From positions 248,001-312,000 of the forward strand of contig MU867094.1 of NCBI GenBank assembly GCA_033725935.1: a stretch of DNA of 64,000 bases. Direction: 5' to 3'. The notes under the pieces were generated by a model. The model searched no databases. It had not been told where the DNA came from and saw only the letters and a list, made by a program, of their open reading frames with translations. Shown here in pieces: positions 22,672 through 32,949 of this stretch. The first letter of the stretch is position 1. Each line of letters opens with the position of its first letter. This DNA comes from Cladorrhinum sp. PSN259. Taxonomy: Eukaryota > Ascomycota > Sordariomycetes > Sordariales > Podosporaceae. A program made the position numbers and the translations under genes.

Positions 22672-25024
22672 GCGCTGACCCAGAATCGTGTTCTGAGCCA
22701 GCCAGGATACCCAGCGCCGTTTCGATCTTTAGCTCTTGGCTAATACGCAGTGGCTTTTGCAATTGCAGCGGCAGCCAGTCCCAGACCCGGACGGCACGCA
22801 AACAAGTTTACAGAAATCGGCCGGTTCGACATGCGCCCGTGGTGAATATTCCCGTGGTCGAGGTCGTTGTTCGGCAGCGGAACCGGAGCCCCGTGGGTGG
22901 TGGCGTTTAACTTTTCGGTTTACGTAGTGGTGGTGGTGGTGGTGGTGGTGCTGCTTGCTGCGTGGTGTGCGTGGTCAACAAGTTGTTTGAGTTTAAAGGA
23001 GGAAAAGCGGATTTTGGATTTGGCGGCTGAGGATTTTAGGTCGGTGCACAGTGCAGCCCAGTGCCTCGCTTGGGGAAGGTGTCCACGAGGGGTGGGCCGC
23101 CCACGGGTCAGCATCCACTGGCATCGAGATGAAGATTGGGTATAAATAAAAGCCACTAAGCCGGGGGCTCCAGGATTCCAGCAGCGCATTTCAGCGCTAA
23201 GCATCCTGCCAGTGCAATTGGAAGTCTCCACTACAGTACGGGTACCTTTGCTTGTAGCTGTATCCCGTCCCGTACGCCGATTCTGCTGCCTACCTATGAA
23301 TTCTGGGTTCGGACTTGGGTTTGTCTCATCGTCAAAACAATGGGAGCTGACGAAGCACCCGACGCAGTGAGGCTGTTGGTCCCATCCAGTTCATCATCCA
23401 CAGTCATCGACATGTGGTTGGACTTTGCCGCACTGGAACGGGTTACAGGTTGCAGGTCGCGATCATACCTAGGCCGGTTCCTAGATCGTGGGGTTCGAGA
23501 TTTCTCACTTCGTACACCGCATTCTCCTGCAGCCAATATTGAAATTTAATTTATTTTCCCGACATAAAACATGTACCGGTCATGTGTTTGTAGGACGGCG
23601 GGGCTTTCATGCTGCATTACCCTTCCACACGTCTTTCGCACAGTCATGCAGTAAACCTATTCGATATTTTCATCTCATCATCTCAAGATCCCCTTCGACA
23701 ACACACACGGGTGGCTCGGATCCACTCATATGTCAAACTGCAACGTCGAAAAGAAAGAAGGGCAGATGACACATGCACATACATACACACACACAAGCTT
23801 CTCACGGCAATGGGGAGGGGAGATCTTCCCGGACTAAACCCCATCCCCCACCTCTTCGGCAGTTGCACGATATCCAAGCCCTTGGATTGGCCAGGACCGG
23901 AAGAAACGAATATGCAGGCTCAGGTAATCGTGATACACCCATCCATCCATCTATCCATCCATGTCAGATTTCGACTGTTTCTCGCCGACATTTCCCCCTC
24001 AAAACTGTTTCGTTGCTTGTGCAGCGAAAACATCTCTTATTATTCCTTGGCGGCTGTCGATCCCATCTTGCCTCTTTTGCCTCTTTTGCCTCGCTGTGAT
24101 TGGACCTGACCGTTTCGTATCCAAGGGGGTGGGGTGGGGTGGAGTGAGTTTGAGTGCTATGGACAAGGTCAAGGTCACCTTCGAGGGATTTCCTTTCCAT
24201 TTCAAGTCCTTCTTAAATTTCTCTAACCCTTCTATTTTTCTTTCTTTCTTCAAACTCTCCACTTTCCAAGTTCCCGCTAGATACCCACATCATCGCCGAT
24301 TCACAAAGGGACCTCAAAAGAACTGGGTCCATGGTTTTTGGACTTCCTCTTTCGTCATGCATGCATGCTCTCTCTCCAAAGCTTGCTCTTTTTAGGAGTT
24401 CAACGGCGATCAATTGGGCCCCTTTCCCCAGCAGATGGAATTGAGTGGGACTGATAATAACGGTATCCCGATTTTTAAGAGAAGAAGGGAAGAGCCAGAA
24501 ACATCAATGGCCTGGACACACATAAACCCCCCCACCCCGACCTATAATGTTCGCGTCTTAATCCGCGTGATGGCACCGAAATAGAGGGTAAGACGATGGC
24601 AACATTCACCCGTGCCAATCATGAATGAGTGGCATCTAGTGTCTCGCCCCGCTTCAATGTCTGCGGCCGTCTTTGGAGCAAGAGGCTTGGTTATAAAAGT
24701 GATGCTTGTGATGGCTATGCTTCCCCGCAAAACCAGATATACCAAGCGCTGTCGTCTGAACTGGCACCATAGAGGCTCAGGTGTCAGGTTTGATCGGAAA
24801 CACCCCCAATAAGGTCGCTGCTGATCGGCCTCGGACTTTGGCTTCGTTTCGGTCACCGGCGTGGCTGTTCTACCTGTACTCGCGAGCGGATCTCTCGGAT
24901 CTCGGTCAGGGGTTCCGAAATGATGTGAATAGGATCTATCCCGAGTGTATTCCGTATGAACTTCACAATCATCTATTTCATACTTCTCTTACAGATGAGA
25001 CGGTTCTTTCCGCAGCGCCAGTTT
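22672..25024. other. 2.35-kb spacer upstream of the acrB-like gene
   Basis: Lies between the start of the acrB-like gene and the 3' end of the thioesterase gene, both on the minus strand. It contains a GGT trinucleotide run (22927-22950), a CA-rich stretch near 23773-23795 and ATCC repeats near 23938-23962. Frames in it overlap on both strands and match nothing I recognise. Most likely a long promoter and leader. Confidence 0.45.
22927..22950. repeat. GGT trinucleotide microsatellite
   Basis: Near-perfect run of GGT/TGG units about 250 bp upstream of the acrB-like start codon, in non-coding sequence. Confidence 0.9.
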
Positions 25025-26076
25025 CTATGCGCCACTCTTGACAGCACTGCCCATATCCTCAACGGCATCCTCCCGATCCCACGTCTCCGTCTCAAGCCTC
25101 TCCACAGCATCTATAAGCTCCCAAATCCGCCTTCTCGCCCTCACCTCCTCGGCCTCCTGCAGCTTCCAAGTCTCATTGAACAAGGCCACCATGAAATCCG
25201 GCATGCTGGTCTTGCGGGCCGCCTTGTAGTCGTAGACAACAATATCCTCCTCCAGCTTGGCAGACACCCTTCTATGCTGATGCGACAAGACAATGCAGTC
25301 AAGCATAAAGTTGCTCGGAGCCACAGGGTCAGCCTTGGGCTGGGTCCGAAGCTTGTGGTAGACTGAGATCTTGTCGGGGTATACCATGGGCTTTTGCGTT
25401 TCATATCACTCAGTACTTTGACTCTCATTTCTTGGCGCGCAGTATGACTTTGAAAGTACTCACAAACTTGAAATCTGCCTTCAAACTCCTCATAATAAGG
25501 CCCGTCGACACAGGAGTCATCAACTCGGCCCACTCCTGCCGGTGCTTGGGGTCGACGTGAACAGAAAAGTTGGTGATCCAGTTGACGCGGGCGGATTCTG
25601 CGTATCTGTAGTAGTTGACATTGTTTACATGACCCTGTTTTTATCACGCTCGTATATTAGCACCATAATTCCTGAAAAAGAAAAAGACGATGATAATTAC
25701 TCACAAAGCTATCCATTTCACCCCAGGCAATCTGCCTTCCATCCAGGCCCCGTCTGCCTCCGGTGAGATACCCCTCGCTGCCGGCAAGCAAGTCCTTCCA
25801 TTCTAACGCCAGGGCGCAAAGCACTGCGGATGCCCGTGAGACTTGCTGTTTGTTGCAGCCAAAGACGATGCACTTGCCAATGCGGTCGCGCAAGTCGGCA
25901 ATCCACCGTTGCGGAGGGGGTTCGACCTTCTGGGATGGTGTGGTGGTGATGGATGGAGCGTTGAGGCGGGAAACAGCCGAGAGGGAGAAGGGACGGCGGC
26001 TGATAGATGTGGAAACAACAAAAGTGCGGAACGACTTGGAAGAGAGCATGCCTCTGGGACTTTGAAAGGATGCCAT
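25025..26076 (-). CDS. Hotdog-fold thioesterase (4HBT type), probably mitochondrial
   Basis: Exons 25705-26076, 25464-25634 and 25025-25390 give 302 residues. The N-terminus (MASFQSPRGMLSSKSF and onward) is rich in Ser, Arg and Thr with almost no acidic residues, as in a mitochondrial presequence. The second exon carries the 4HBT signature HVNNVNYYRYAESARVNW, the segment around the helix and active-site Asn/Asp region of hotdog thioesterases. The third exon supplies the next strands (VYPDKISVYHKL, CIVLSHQHRRVSAKLEEDIV). The second intron contains no CAG or TAG at all; only the AAAAG at 25391-25395 joins DFKF to PMVYPDKI in frame. The likely substrate is an acyl-CoA, not specified by sequence. 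The hotdog call is confident; localisation is inferred. Confidence 0.85.
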
Positions 26077-26915
26077 TGCTGGGGGGTTATGTTGTTTGTT
26101 TGTACGGGGTGATGTAGATAGTGAATAATGGAGTATTTGAATCGGATGATGATGAGGTGTGAGTGAGATGTGTTATGATGATGATGATGTCTTTTTTTTC
26201 TCATCAAGATCGAGGAGGACTAAACTCCTTTTCAATGGATATCTCGCAACTTCTATTCTTCTCGCCAATCAGCCCCATTTGCTCAACGCCGTTCTTAAGG
26301 AATGATGTTGTTTCCCCCCTTCCTCCGATATCCAGTGCTGGACCCCATATGTTGTCGCCATCGATCCGCCCTGAAGGAGAGCGGGCTCTCGGCAAACGGC
26401 GGGGAACCATGGTGCCAAGTGGGGGATCTCTTTTTCCTTGTTTCTCGGCCGATACCTTTTCCCATCACGGTCACCATCTTTTATCACATGTTGTTCTTGT
26501 TGTCTCCTCGAATGTCAAAATGTCAAGTCTAGGTAGGGCAAGAAAAAAAGAAAAAAAGAAAAAAAGATTTTTTTTTGACACCTTATATCAGAACTTAAAA
26601 TAGCCCCAGGGAACCAGTTCCGGACTGAACGTTTTTCTTTCTTTGCGCCCAGACGGGTTGCCGGCCGAAGGATGGGAAACTTGAAACAAAAACAGTGCTT
26701 GCCCCTCAACTCACACACTGTTGTCTAGGCTGATAAGATAAGCTTCGAGCCAAGACAGCAACGGGGATGTCGTCACACAAGTACCTAACAAGCCCACCTC
26801 CAACCACAAAGGAATCCCATTTAGACAATTAATTCCGTTACATAGATACTCCGACATGACAAGTCCATAGCCGGATCGTCCCAATTGAAGTCTCTCTCTC
26901 TCTCTCTCTCTCACC
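26077..26915. other. Divergent spacer, 839 bp
   Basis: Promoters of the thioesterase (-) and LYR-motif (+) genes. It ends in a 22-nt TC repeat just before the LYR start codon, listed separately. A short GAT repeat lies near 26177-26190. Confidence 0.5.
26891..26912. repeat. TC dinucleotide repeat abutting a start codon
   Basis: Eleven TC units ending three bases before the ATG at 26916 of the LYR-motif gene, so it lies within the transcript leader or core promoter. Confidence 0.9.
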
Positions 26916-27423
26916 ATGGCCGGTCCTCTCCCTAACCCAGAGCTACGGAACCAAGTCATAGCCATTTATAAACGTATGTTTCGCCCAAACCCCTTTTCGT
27001 CTCATGTTTTGAGTCGAAAAGGGAATCATCTCGAGATATTTTATGAAAACAATTCTCACAGAGAAACAGAACTCCTTTACCTCGGCCGTTCCTACCCACT
27101 AGGTTATGACTATTTCCGTCCACGTCTTCACCGCGCCTTCATGGCCAATGCCAATCTCACAGACGAGGAACAGATACGCCATGGTATAAAACGAGCCGAG
27201 TTTGTCCAAAAAGGTATATTCCGTTCCTTCCTGAGATGCCATCCATGTAACAAGAACCATTTACTAACTTCACTGCTTCGCTTGTAGAAATTGAAGCATT
27301 GTAAGTTCATGATGAAGCCATGACATTCCTCACCGACATGGCGAACAATGGACTAAGCCTGTTCACCTCAGGTACTATCTTAAACGATACCGCACCTTGA
27401 GGAAACGATATGATGGGGCGTAA
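26916..27423 (+). CDS. LYR-motif protein of the ETFRF1/LYRM5 type
   Basis: Small mitochondrial complex-I-LYR family protein. Four exons, 26916-26973, 27070-27213, 27288-27300 (a 13-nt microexon) and 27372-27423, give 88 residues. The splice after AIYK joins QLLYLGRSYPLGYDYF when the CAG ending at 27069 is used, restoring the family motif. Then come RPRLHRAFMANANLTDEEQI and RAEFVQKEIEALYYLKRYRT, ending LRKRYDGA. The canonical LYR tripeptide is IYK here. LYRM5/ETFRF1 of animals removes FAD from electron-transfer flavoprotein; a similar ETF-related role is inferred from the GYDYFRPRLH and EIEALYYLKRYR blocks. All introns end in YAG and exon phases add up. Confidence 0.88.
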
Positions 27424-27753
27424 ATAGATTTGAGGAGGGGACAATTGATTCTAATGGAAGACAGGAGATAACATAGCCAATGATCCAAATCAGGTAGCTC
27501 GGTGTTTAGGAGTTTTCGTTCTCGGATAGTAAATACTATATTTTCGATTTTCACATACACACAAGATAAATATAAGACAAAAGGAATAAGTACCCAAAAA
27601 GAACCTTGATAGCACAGCTCATTCGTCCTCAGGGTTATAAATCATTCAAAATCACAAAGAAGGGGGACCGAATACCGAAGGAATCCCCCCTTTTTGTTCC
27701 TGAAAAAAGGTCCTTCATCCAGAAGAGAAAACAAAAATACCAAAGGAGAAAGC
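27424..27753. other. Convergent spacer, 330 bp
   Basis: 3' ends of the LYR-motif gene (+) and the methyltransferase gene (-). Nothing else seen. Confidence 0.5.
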
Positions 27754-29742
27754 TCATGGGTCTTCCAGCGAAATTTTCTGAGCCCACCACGCACCAATCT
27801 CGAGACACTCGCCCCAGCTTGTCCCATTCTCCTTGACCAAATCATTCGTCATCTTCCCTACCCAAGCATCCCACTCATCCTGGCTCTTCCCGCTAATCTC
27901 ACGCAATATGTGCTCCATACTCTGTATTTGCTGCACCACCACCGTCAGCGCCGTCCTCCTCACTGCTGCCGCCCCAGGCTCCAGCGCCTTGCCCCCAACC
28001 GGCATCCCGTCCTTCCCGAACTTGCGAGCCTTGGACTCGATATAGCTCTTCCCATCCTTGGTGACAACGCCGCCGACGCCCTCACGCTCCCACCGAACCT
28101 CCGAGAGCGGGATCGCCAACCTCCTACTCCCCACACTCTTGAGTACCTCGGCCTCCTGAACCAGGATCGGCCCGAGGACGGTGCAGGGCATGCAAAATAG
28201 GTCGCGCGCTTCCAAGGCGCGGGATACCCATCCATTATATTCAACAAGATAGTTATTGAGCGGCGCGCTGAGCGGAGTGTTCGCCGTGATATTGTAAGCC
28301 CCCAAGGTAGTAACGCTTTTTTGCTCATCCTCGCTGTTACTACCATCATCCTCCTCCGCGCCCTCACCGGGAACAAGAGTCTCAGGGACGTGTGGCCGCA
28401 GCATGCGCAGCGTGTGGTCCGACTCCCAAATCTCGACGGTGCCGTTGGGCGATAAGAGACGGATGTACTCATCGACCAATCCCTGCTGCATCACCACTGA
28501 CGTTGCCAGTCCCAGGTCCTTGACCATGACGAGATCAAATGATCCGTCGGGAAACGGGAATGGCAGTTTGCGCATATCGTGCTGAACAAATCGCCAATTC
28601 ATGTCCTTGTCAGGGCGCATGTCACTGGCAGCGGGGACGCCGGATGGTGCCTTGCTCGCTTCGGCAGGTCCACCTGTTGCAGGGGCAAGGGGTACAATGT
28701 CGAGACCCGTAAAGGATATGTCTTTATGCTGACCAGTCGACTCGTAATATCTGTGGCACATCATGCTCCAGAAGCCAGTTCCACACCCAACCTCTAGAAT
28801 GCGGCTCGGCGGTTTATTGGCAAATTGGGGAGCGCATATAGGCTTGCCGTAAAGCTCCAGCAGTAGCATCGTTTTGAGGCTTTGTCGATGTAGTTCTTCC
28901 AGATCGACAGGGAGGGGATATGGCAACGTCGGATCTGCAATGTAGGTCCGGCCGTTGCGGACAACAAAGGGCCGCGACTGACTGGATGCTGATTCGGAAC
29001 CTGATGGTGGGTGACTGGACAGCACAGTTCGCCCACTTGTTCCGGAAACGCTGGTTACGCTTTCAGTGCGTGGGAGACCGACGGTCCCGGAGGACTTGGG
29101 GTTTACACTTCCGTCAGAAAACATGGCGGCATGTTGGGGCATGCGACGGTCCGAGAAGATGGTCGGGGTAGTAGCACTCGCAGAAGCCGGTGTTCGGGCA
29201 GAGGCCGGATCGGACGCAGTGCTACCAACAAGGTATCTTGAAGTAGCTTCGTGTGTATTAAGGCGTGGTGTTGCTGGAAGTTGCTTGTCCTGGTAGTATG
29301 GAGATGCAGGCGCCCGCTCCCGCTGTAACTCGCGCCGTGGGTTATGATGGTGGTGATGGTGGAGGTGATCGATAAATGGGATGGAGCGGGTCGCTGTGTC
29401 AAATGTCGAAGTAGCTACGAGCGCGGGGGCGGACGCAGATGCAGATGCGGCGTCTGCTTCGGGTCCGCTGGCGTCGAGGCCGCCTGGGTGCTGCTGTTGC
29501 TGCTGAAGCCACGCAGCACTGTGCGCCGGCGCCTGGTGATTCTCGGTTCGACCGCTGCTGGATGTACTTGCACTGTTAGTCCGGGCGTGGCCGTGGATTC
29601 GGGACCGCTTTTTGGTTGTTGTTCCCGACGTCGAATTGGATCGGGCTGGCCGGTTGGAGCGCTGAGATTGTGGATGATGCGGCTCGACTGTGTAGCTGGA
29701 GAAAGGGGCCTTGGCCGCAGCGTATCCAGCGAGGAACTCCAT
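27754..29742 (-). CDS. SAM-dependent class I methyltransferase
   Basis: Intronless, 662 residues starting MEFLAGYAAAK. The first 260 residues are low complexity (Ser, Ala, His, Gln), with a His run near residues 126-133. The catalytic region begins with a conserved fungal lead-in (RNGRTYIADPTLPYPLPVDL, then HRQSLKTMLLLELYGKPICA). It continues with motif I ILEVGCGTGFW at about residue 315, an acidic motif II in ISFTGLDIVPL, and a motif IV-like segment PFPDGSFDLVMVKDLGL. The substrate cannot be read from sequence. The pattern resembles other fungal methyltransferases of unknown target, loosely like LaeA-type proteins. A 3.2-kb divergent spacer separates it from CCR4. Confidence 0.85.
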   Translation of the reverse strand: MEFLAGYAAAKAPFSSYTVEPHHPQSQRSNRPARSNSTSGTTTKKRSRIHGHARTNSASTSSSGRTENHQAPAHSAAWLQQQQQHPGGLDASGPEADAASASASAPALVATSTFDTATRSIPFIDHLHHHHHHNPRRELQRERAPASPYYQDKQLPATPRLNTHEATSRYLVGSTASDPASARTPASASATTPTIFSDRRMPQHAAMFSDGSVNPKSSGTVGLPRTESVTSVSGTSGRTVLSSHPPSGSESASSQSRPFVVRNGRTYIADPTLPYPLPVDLEELHRQSLKTMLLLELYGKPICAPQFANKPPSRILEVGCGTGFWSMMCHRYYESTGQHKDISFTGLDIVPLAPATGGPAEASKAPSGVPAASDMRPDKDMNWRFVQHDMRKLPFPFPDGSFDLVMVKDLGLATSVVMQQGLVDEYIRLLSPNGTVEIWESDHTLRMLRPHVPETLVPGEGAEEDDGSNSEDEQKSVTTLGAYNITANTPLSAPLNNYLVEYNGWVSRALEARDLFCMPCTVLGPILVQEAEVLKSVGSRRLAIPLSEVRWEREGVGGVVTKDGKSYIESKARKFGKDGMPVGGKALEPGAAAVRRTALTVVVQQIQSMEHILREISGKSQDEWDAWVGKMTNDLVKENGTSWGECLEIGAWWAQKISLEDP

Positions 29743-32700
29743 CCTGGCGGGCTTCAGGCGAAACTTTTTTTTCTTTCACAGGGGGCTTGCTAGGGGGCAT
29801 TGGGGGGTCAAGTGCCCCGCCTACCTTACCTTAGGCTGCCGGTGCGTGTTCCGCCAGCCGCTATGCAGATGCTGCGAAGGCTGGCGCCACTCCAGACGCT
29901 ATGCCGTTGAGTTAGGCAGTTTGAGAGCCCCCCGGGACTAGGTTCAAGGTTCCACGTTCCACTTTGTCGTTTGTTTGGGTCGTCGCCGTCTTCAGCTCGC
30001 CCTGCTCGTGCCTGCACGCCTGAACAAAGGGGCCGGGGGTGGCCCAGAAAATGTGTGTTGTTCTCCTTTTTCGCTTCCCTGACAGACCTTCCGCATTCAT
30101 ACGAAAACGCAGCAGAATACCTTCAGGCCCCTCCCCTGGCGATCAGCGGATTTCTCTAGTCTTGCAACCCCTTTCCAAGGTTCTAGAAGTCTTCGATGTC
30201 TGTGCTCGTTTCGAGTCCCTGCATACAAAATCGCGTATCGAATGTCGCCCTTTCTCTGTCTCTCCTGGTTGTAAATTCTTGGCCTGCCTGGAATGAATAT
30301 CCGCTTTCTGCAGTGGTTTGGTCCTCTGGATATGATAGGTCGTAATTTATCAATGCGCCTAGCTGAGGAAAAAGGTCGGAATGCAACGACAGTTCCTTCG
30401 TCTGAAAGGCGCTCAAAGTATGGATGCTCCAAATCGTGTCGTCATCGCTCATTGTCAATTCAGGGATGCCTTCAATAGGTTTGCTTGAAGGAAACGCGAA
30501 AGGATGTTGGTTCGCATTGCGCAAGCTGTTTGAGAGTTGTGGTATCACTTGTCTGCAAGATTCCCGGCTCACAACGACGACGACTGGTGACGATCACCCA
30601 GGATCAATGACACAATGTCGCCAGCTGGGATGAGTGGGGCTTGGGAGAAGTGTCCACGAAATCTGGCGTGGTGCTTGGTTGCGATGTGTGGGCAAAGAGC
30701 CACGATGAAGAGTGCCAAAATGAATTGGAAGGAATGAGAGAAAAGAAAGTACCCCGAAGCCGCAGTTGAAAGCTGGCCCCGAGAACATATAATAGTGAGA
30801 CGAATGACTATAATATTGGTGGCCGAAAGGGCCTGATCTGGGAGACAGAAAGTCTGAGGGCGCTCGCACGAGCTTCCAGGTTCCTCTTATTATTTCCCAT
30901 GCCTTGCCTCGGACCGCAGCTGGGTTCAGAATGATCCCATACGGTCTAGCTCCTCTGTGTTGCCTTCCGCCCGGGCCTCACCTTCCATCCTCGTTCCTGC
31001 GATGGATGGAGAGAGCAGGGCATGTGTGGGGATGATGCTGGCCTGCCCACCTGTCAAGTCGGGTTCCCCGCATTGAATATTGCACCGTAACCCCTCCTTT
31101 GGCTGGGCTGTTTCGGCCTCTCATTGGCTTCGTGGACGAGAGGTCATTGCTTGTGCAGGCTGTCCAGGTATATTCTGCAACACCTGCAACGCCGACAGGT
31201 CTGAGCAGCTTCTCTCTGCAGGGCTTTTCCACACCACTAAAATGATGGAACCATGGGAAGCTATTGATGAGACTGGGCGACATCCGGTGACAATTCATTA
31301 CTTCCTGGTTCCGTTGCTTTCCTGGGCTAGCGTCTGGGGATTTCAGCAACAGCTCGGCATCGATTCCGTTTTATTTTTCATCCTCCCGTCTCCAAGACTC
31401 CAACCGGCTTTACGCTCCTCATCTGGATCTTTGCTGAGTCGGCCCGAGCTTGAAAGGTTTGCTGTTTTCTATTGATGGGATTCGCCAACTTGTGTGGTTT
31501 GGTTGAGATGACGAGCGATGACCTGCATGAAGAGACAAGAAAGCTGGAAAGCCACACAAGTTTCACTCTTGGTACTCTCGGCGTGCTGTGCCGTATTTGC
31601 ACTTGTGGTACTGATAAGGCAACTGAGAGAGGGAGTGCGCTCGGGTGGAAGTGACAAACGTTGAAACTATATTTTTTTAGCATGCTCCAACGTGCAACGG
31701 CTCACTTTGGATGGCATTGAATAAGGTTTAACGAAAAATCATTCGTCAAATAGAAAGTTACCTCCAAGTGGAAAGCGGAGTAAAAGAACGCAGTTTCTTG
31801 CTCATCAACCTCCTTGGTCTCTTCATGACAGCAAATCGATGCTTGCTTCCGCATCATCTCAACATCAACAACAACAATAACAGCTGGGTTTATTGCTGAT
31901 TGCAAGGCTGATAGAGATGATAATATCACGTGATAGTTTTATTAGGTAAGCAAGAACCAGAAGACCGGGCAAGCTGGTGGGTGCGGCTTTCCATTCTCTA
32001 CTGTTTTCAGTGGCCCATCTCCGTTCGAAAAGCGGGCCACGACAGGAGAGTGGTTGGGACTGCGCACTGCACACATCCATCTGGAGCACGTCTGTCTCTG
32101 TCTCCCTCTCTCGCATCTCACTTTCGGCAACATCCTTTCTGAACAAAAGTATTCATTTACGGACACAGCCATCATTTGGTGCAAGAGGTTGTACACATTC
32201 TTTTTTTCCATTTTGCTGACCGGGTGCCAGGTGAGATTGTTTTGCTCGCTGAAGTTTGCAGCGGCTTCAGCCCTCACTGCAGGTTTTCAGAGCCACCGTG
32301 CTCTTCGCCTCGCATCACCAGTCGTCTGTTCCTATGGAGCTGGCTGCAGGGGGGCGTTACCTCCAACCCAAACCCAGCCAGAGCCATGCCGTTGTTGTCG
32401 CCGCCCCCTCTCATCCTGACCACAGCACATTGTGTCCTCAATACCAGACCTATGGCTACTAACTACCGCCTTTAGTCCAAATATAAACCAGAAAAACAAC
32501 ATAAACAAAATCCACACAAGCATCTTTTTCGACCCAACAGGACGCCGTTGCGCCTCGCAGACAACTGGAGACGACTGGAGGCTCAGACCCCTCCGCAGAC
32601 CCAGAACGACCGAGATCAGCAACCAACGTTGTTCATCTGCCTTTGACCGCCTACATCCAGCAGCCAACTGCCCAAGGGCCGCGAACTAGAAGGACAGACA

Positions 32701-32949
32701 ATAGCGACAGGTCAATCGTGCATGGCTCTCTGAGCGATTGTCGCCCCTCGTCACCCGGCCACCGGCAGGACGCTCACGACTTTGCATCCATGCCCGAAGA
32801 AGATATCAACGTGCCCCATGCCCAACTCTCTGCTCCGAGCATCGACGTCTCTACGCTCCCATACCACCCTCGGCACTTTTCCTCCACCAACTGCAAGAAT
32901 TGCGATTACGAAACCCCTCCTCTCCACCCCGCGCTTTTCTTTTCTGTAG
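29743..32949. other. Divergent spacer, 3.2 kb
   Basis: The largest spacer in the left block, between the methyltransferase (-) and CCR4 (+) start codons. A 129-codon frame at 30183-30572 (-) and several others are uninterrupted but have no recognisable content. The last few hundred bases are the CCR4 leader and include an upstream reading frame (32790-33011) that overlaps the CCR4 start in another frame. Confidence 0.45.

Noticed and set aside
30183..30572. 129-codon minus-strand frame as a gene
   Set aside because: No domain, no supporting splice or promoter signal; noted only in the spacer.
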